From: Sphingomonas sp. PP-CE-1A-559 | GTDB taxonomy: Bacteria > Pseudomonadota > Alphaproteobacteria > Sphingomonadales > Sphingomonadaceae | Length of the DNA: 42,134 nt | Assembly: GCF_004340965.1 (NCBI RefSeq) | Contig: NZ_SLYA01000015.1 | Location: 1 to 42,134 of the forward strand | Direction: 5' to 3' | Shown here: in pieces, positions 41,136 to 42,134 of the stretch | How positions within the stretch are numbered: the stretch's first letter is position 1 | How the letters are laid out: every line of letters begins with the position of its first letter | The notes under the pieces: generated by a model | The model's input: only the letters and a program-made list of their open reading frames with translations | Told to the model about the DNA's origin: nothing | Database searches by the model: none | Position numbers and translations under genes: made by a program

Positions 41136-41541
41136 GGCTCATCGTCCGTTATCGGTGTTTGACGCAGCACAACGCAAGGGCGTCGTTGATCCGTGGCCAA
41201 CCTAAGACGGTCCCAAATCGGCATGTAGGATCGCTTCGTAGTTCGGCTCGAGCGGAGAGTTCGTCATATGCGTGCCATTACCGCAGCGCTCATCAGCGTG
41301 AAACCAACCGAAGATGGCTTCCGAGAGGGCGATATACAGCGCTTAGTTGCCCGTGGCGCGAGCATCGTTACGACCTAGCGTCACAGATCCAACCGCTCGC
41401 GCGCCGGCTCGCGAAGGAACTTGCTTACTTCATTGATTAAAAAACAGCCGAACTTTATCGCATCTATGAATCACCACACCTGACGACTGAGATAATAACG
41501 TAGTGCGGCGTCAATTTGCCGTACGGTACCGATTTTAATAT
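41136..41541. other. Gap with short gene fragments
   Basis: No complete gene seen. A 36-codon frame at 41269-41379 (MRAITAALISVKPTEDG..) and the end of another frame (DLASQIQPLARRLAKELAYFID, stop near 41440) are protein-like but in different frames, as in a decayed gene. Composition becomes AT-rich towards 41540. Confidence 0.35.
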
Positions 41542-41775
41542 TCATGCAATTTTTGTATATTTGCCGTCTGCCGGCCTCCCATTTCGGGAAGCTTGCTCCT
41601 TTTCGAGCGCACAAAAGCGCCGGGCGATATCAGCTATTTCGAACCGCCTATCGTAATTCATCGGTTCGTAAGCGGCGGCGAGGTAGGCTCGTGCAAGATC
41701 GAGCATCTGCCCGAGCGAAGCCCTCGCGCCAGGGTACGTTAGATAGGCTCGGGTTTCAGCCTCAGAGACCTCCGT
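41542..41775 (-). pseudogene. 5'-truncated small gene next to a palindrome
   Basis: A frame is open for 78 codons on the minus strand from just after a TAA (41776-41778) to the TGA at 41542-41544. The product looks like a real soluble protein (RAYLTYPGARASLGQMLDLA, AAYEPMNYDRRFEIADIARR). The only ATG, at 41706, leaves 54 residues and cuts the sequence in the middle of a likely helix. The open part ends at the edge of the palindrome at 41780-41822, so an insertion or deletion may have removed the start. Family not recognised. Confidence 0.4.
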
Positions 41776-41779
41776 TTAA

Positions 41780-41822
41780 GGGGGTGCCAAGCAACTCATT
41801 AATTGTGAGTTTCGGCACCCCC
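41780..41822. repeat. Two-tier palindrome
   Basis: Outer arms GGGGGTGCC (41780-41788) and GGCACCCCC (41814-41822) enclose inner arms AACTCA and TGAGTT around TTAATTG. The whole 43-base unit could form a long hairpin. There is no T-run on either side. It is adjacent to the truncated frame at 41542-41775 and about 170 bases from the IS-like end. Confidence 0.6.
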
Positions 41823-41995
41823 CGGTCCGGGTCAGCGAGAAGCTGACGGCTCATTGAAGGCAAAATCAATGTGAATGGACGACCGGTTTCGGGAGGCGGC
41901 GGAAAGGGCGTGAATGTGCAAAAGTGGGTCCTTCCCTCGACACTGGACGTAGCTCGGTGGCTTCCGGCCTTACCAGGCTCGTCTGTCGGCATGTC

Positions 41996-42134
41996 TAGGG
42001 TCAGGACTCGTTGATCAAAGCCAGAAGATGACGGTGGCAGGTAAGCGCGGTCTGAGGGCCGCCTTGCAGGCGGAGCGTTCAACGGGTTGATGGCAGCTCT
42101 TTGAACGGGGCCGTAATGTCGGACGAGACTATCG
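41996..42134 (-). mobile_element. Possible end of an IS5-family element
   Basis: On the minus strand the frame ends ..PATVIFWL-stop (stop at about 42012-42014) and is followed by GAGTCCTGACCCTA. Both the C-terminal motif ATVIFWL and the terminal sequence GGGTCAGGACTC resemble IS5-family transposases and ends known from Rhizobiales and sphingomonads. Upstream the similarity fades and a TAG breaks the frame near 42130, so this is a remnant or a recombined end rather than an intact element. The 41823-41995 stretch holds nothing I can identify. Confidence 0.42.

Noticed and set aside
41762..42082. 106-codon minus-strand frame at the right end
   Set aside because: Proline-rich, runs through the IS-like end and the palindrome, no family features; probably not a gene.
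1..42134. CRISPR arrays, tRNA and rRNA genes
   Set aside because: I looked for regularly spaced repeats, and for cloverleaf and conserved rRNA stretches, and saw none.

Overview
The window looks like a chromosome segment of a sphingomonad (Sphingomonas or a close alphaproteobacterial relative). Base composition is GC-rich. The gene content is typical of that group: large TonB-dependent receptors beside glycoside hydrolases, and the cassette of flavin halogenases, SapC and a cupin-like oxygenase. Short dispersed palindromic repeats of the kind seen in sphingomonads also occur. This assignment rests on gene content and protein style, not on a marker gene.

Layout. (1) 1-2460 is a less GC-rich accessory region. 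It holds a membrane-protein gene cut by the window edge, a one-helix hypothetical protein, and a serine recombinase preceded by a res-like array of inverted and direct repeats. (2) 2592-9239 (minus strand) is a carbohydrate-uptake unit: TonB receptor, GH3 beta-glucosidase, a small HTH-like protein and a type-B carboxylesterase. (3) 9573-19445 (plus strand) is a FadR-type regulator followed by a six-gene operon: GH2 hydrolase, ExuT-like transporter, UxuA, UxaC, UxuB and KdgK. The last five have overlapping or near-overlapping junctions. Together they take up glucuronate and convert it to 2-keto-3-deoxy-6-phosphogluconate; the final aldolase is not in the window. (4) 19561-24360 is an inserted-looking module: a RelE/HigB-like toxin with its HTH antitoxin, then an SbcD/SbcC-like nuclease-ATPase pair, with copies of one hairpin repeat on both sides. 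(5) 24484-41135 is a beta-glucan-type locus. It contains a minus-strand operon (halogenase, SapC, cupin-like protein, halogenase, LacI regulator), a TonB receptor divergent from a GH3 enzyme, an MFS transporter, a GH16 endoglucanase, a Tat-exported beta-helix protein and a DUF6445-type oxygenase. GH16, GH3 and a beta-helix (possibly GH55-like) enzyme together suggest a beta-1,3-glucan such as laminarin. (6) 41136-42134 is debris: gene fragments, a large palindrome and what looks like the end of an IS5-family element.

The strongest non-coding signals are the following. A palindrome in the divergent TonB-receptor/GH3 promoter recurs with one mismatch upstream of the beta-helix/GH16 operon, which suggests one LacI regulon. 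A res-like site lies before the serine recombinase. A hairpin repeat family shows a compensatory base change in its stem. Two about 125-bp structured elements sit just 3' of the TonB receptor and the GH3 gene, inverted relative to each other but in the same orientation relative to the gene each follows. A 15-bp palindrome touches the toxin start. The most intriguing gene set is the halogenase/SapC/cupin/DUF6445 cassette, whose substrate is not evident from the sequence.
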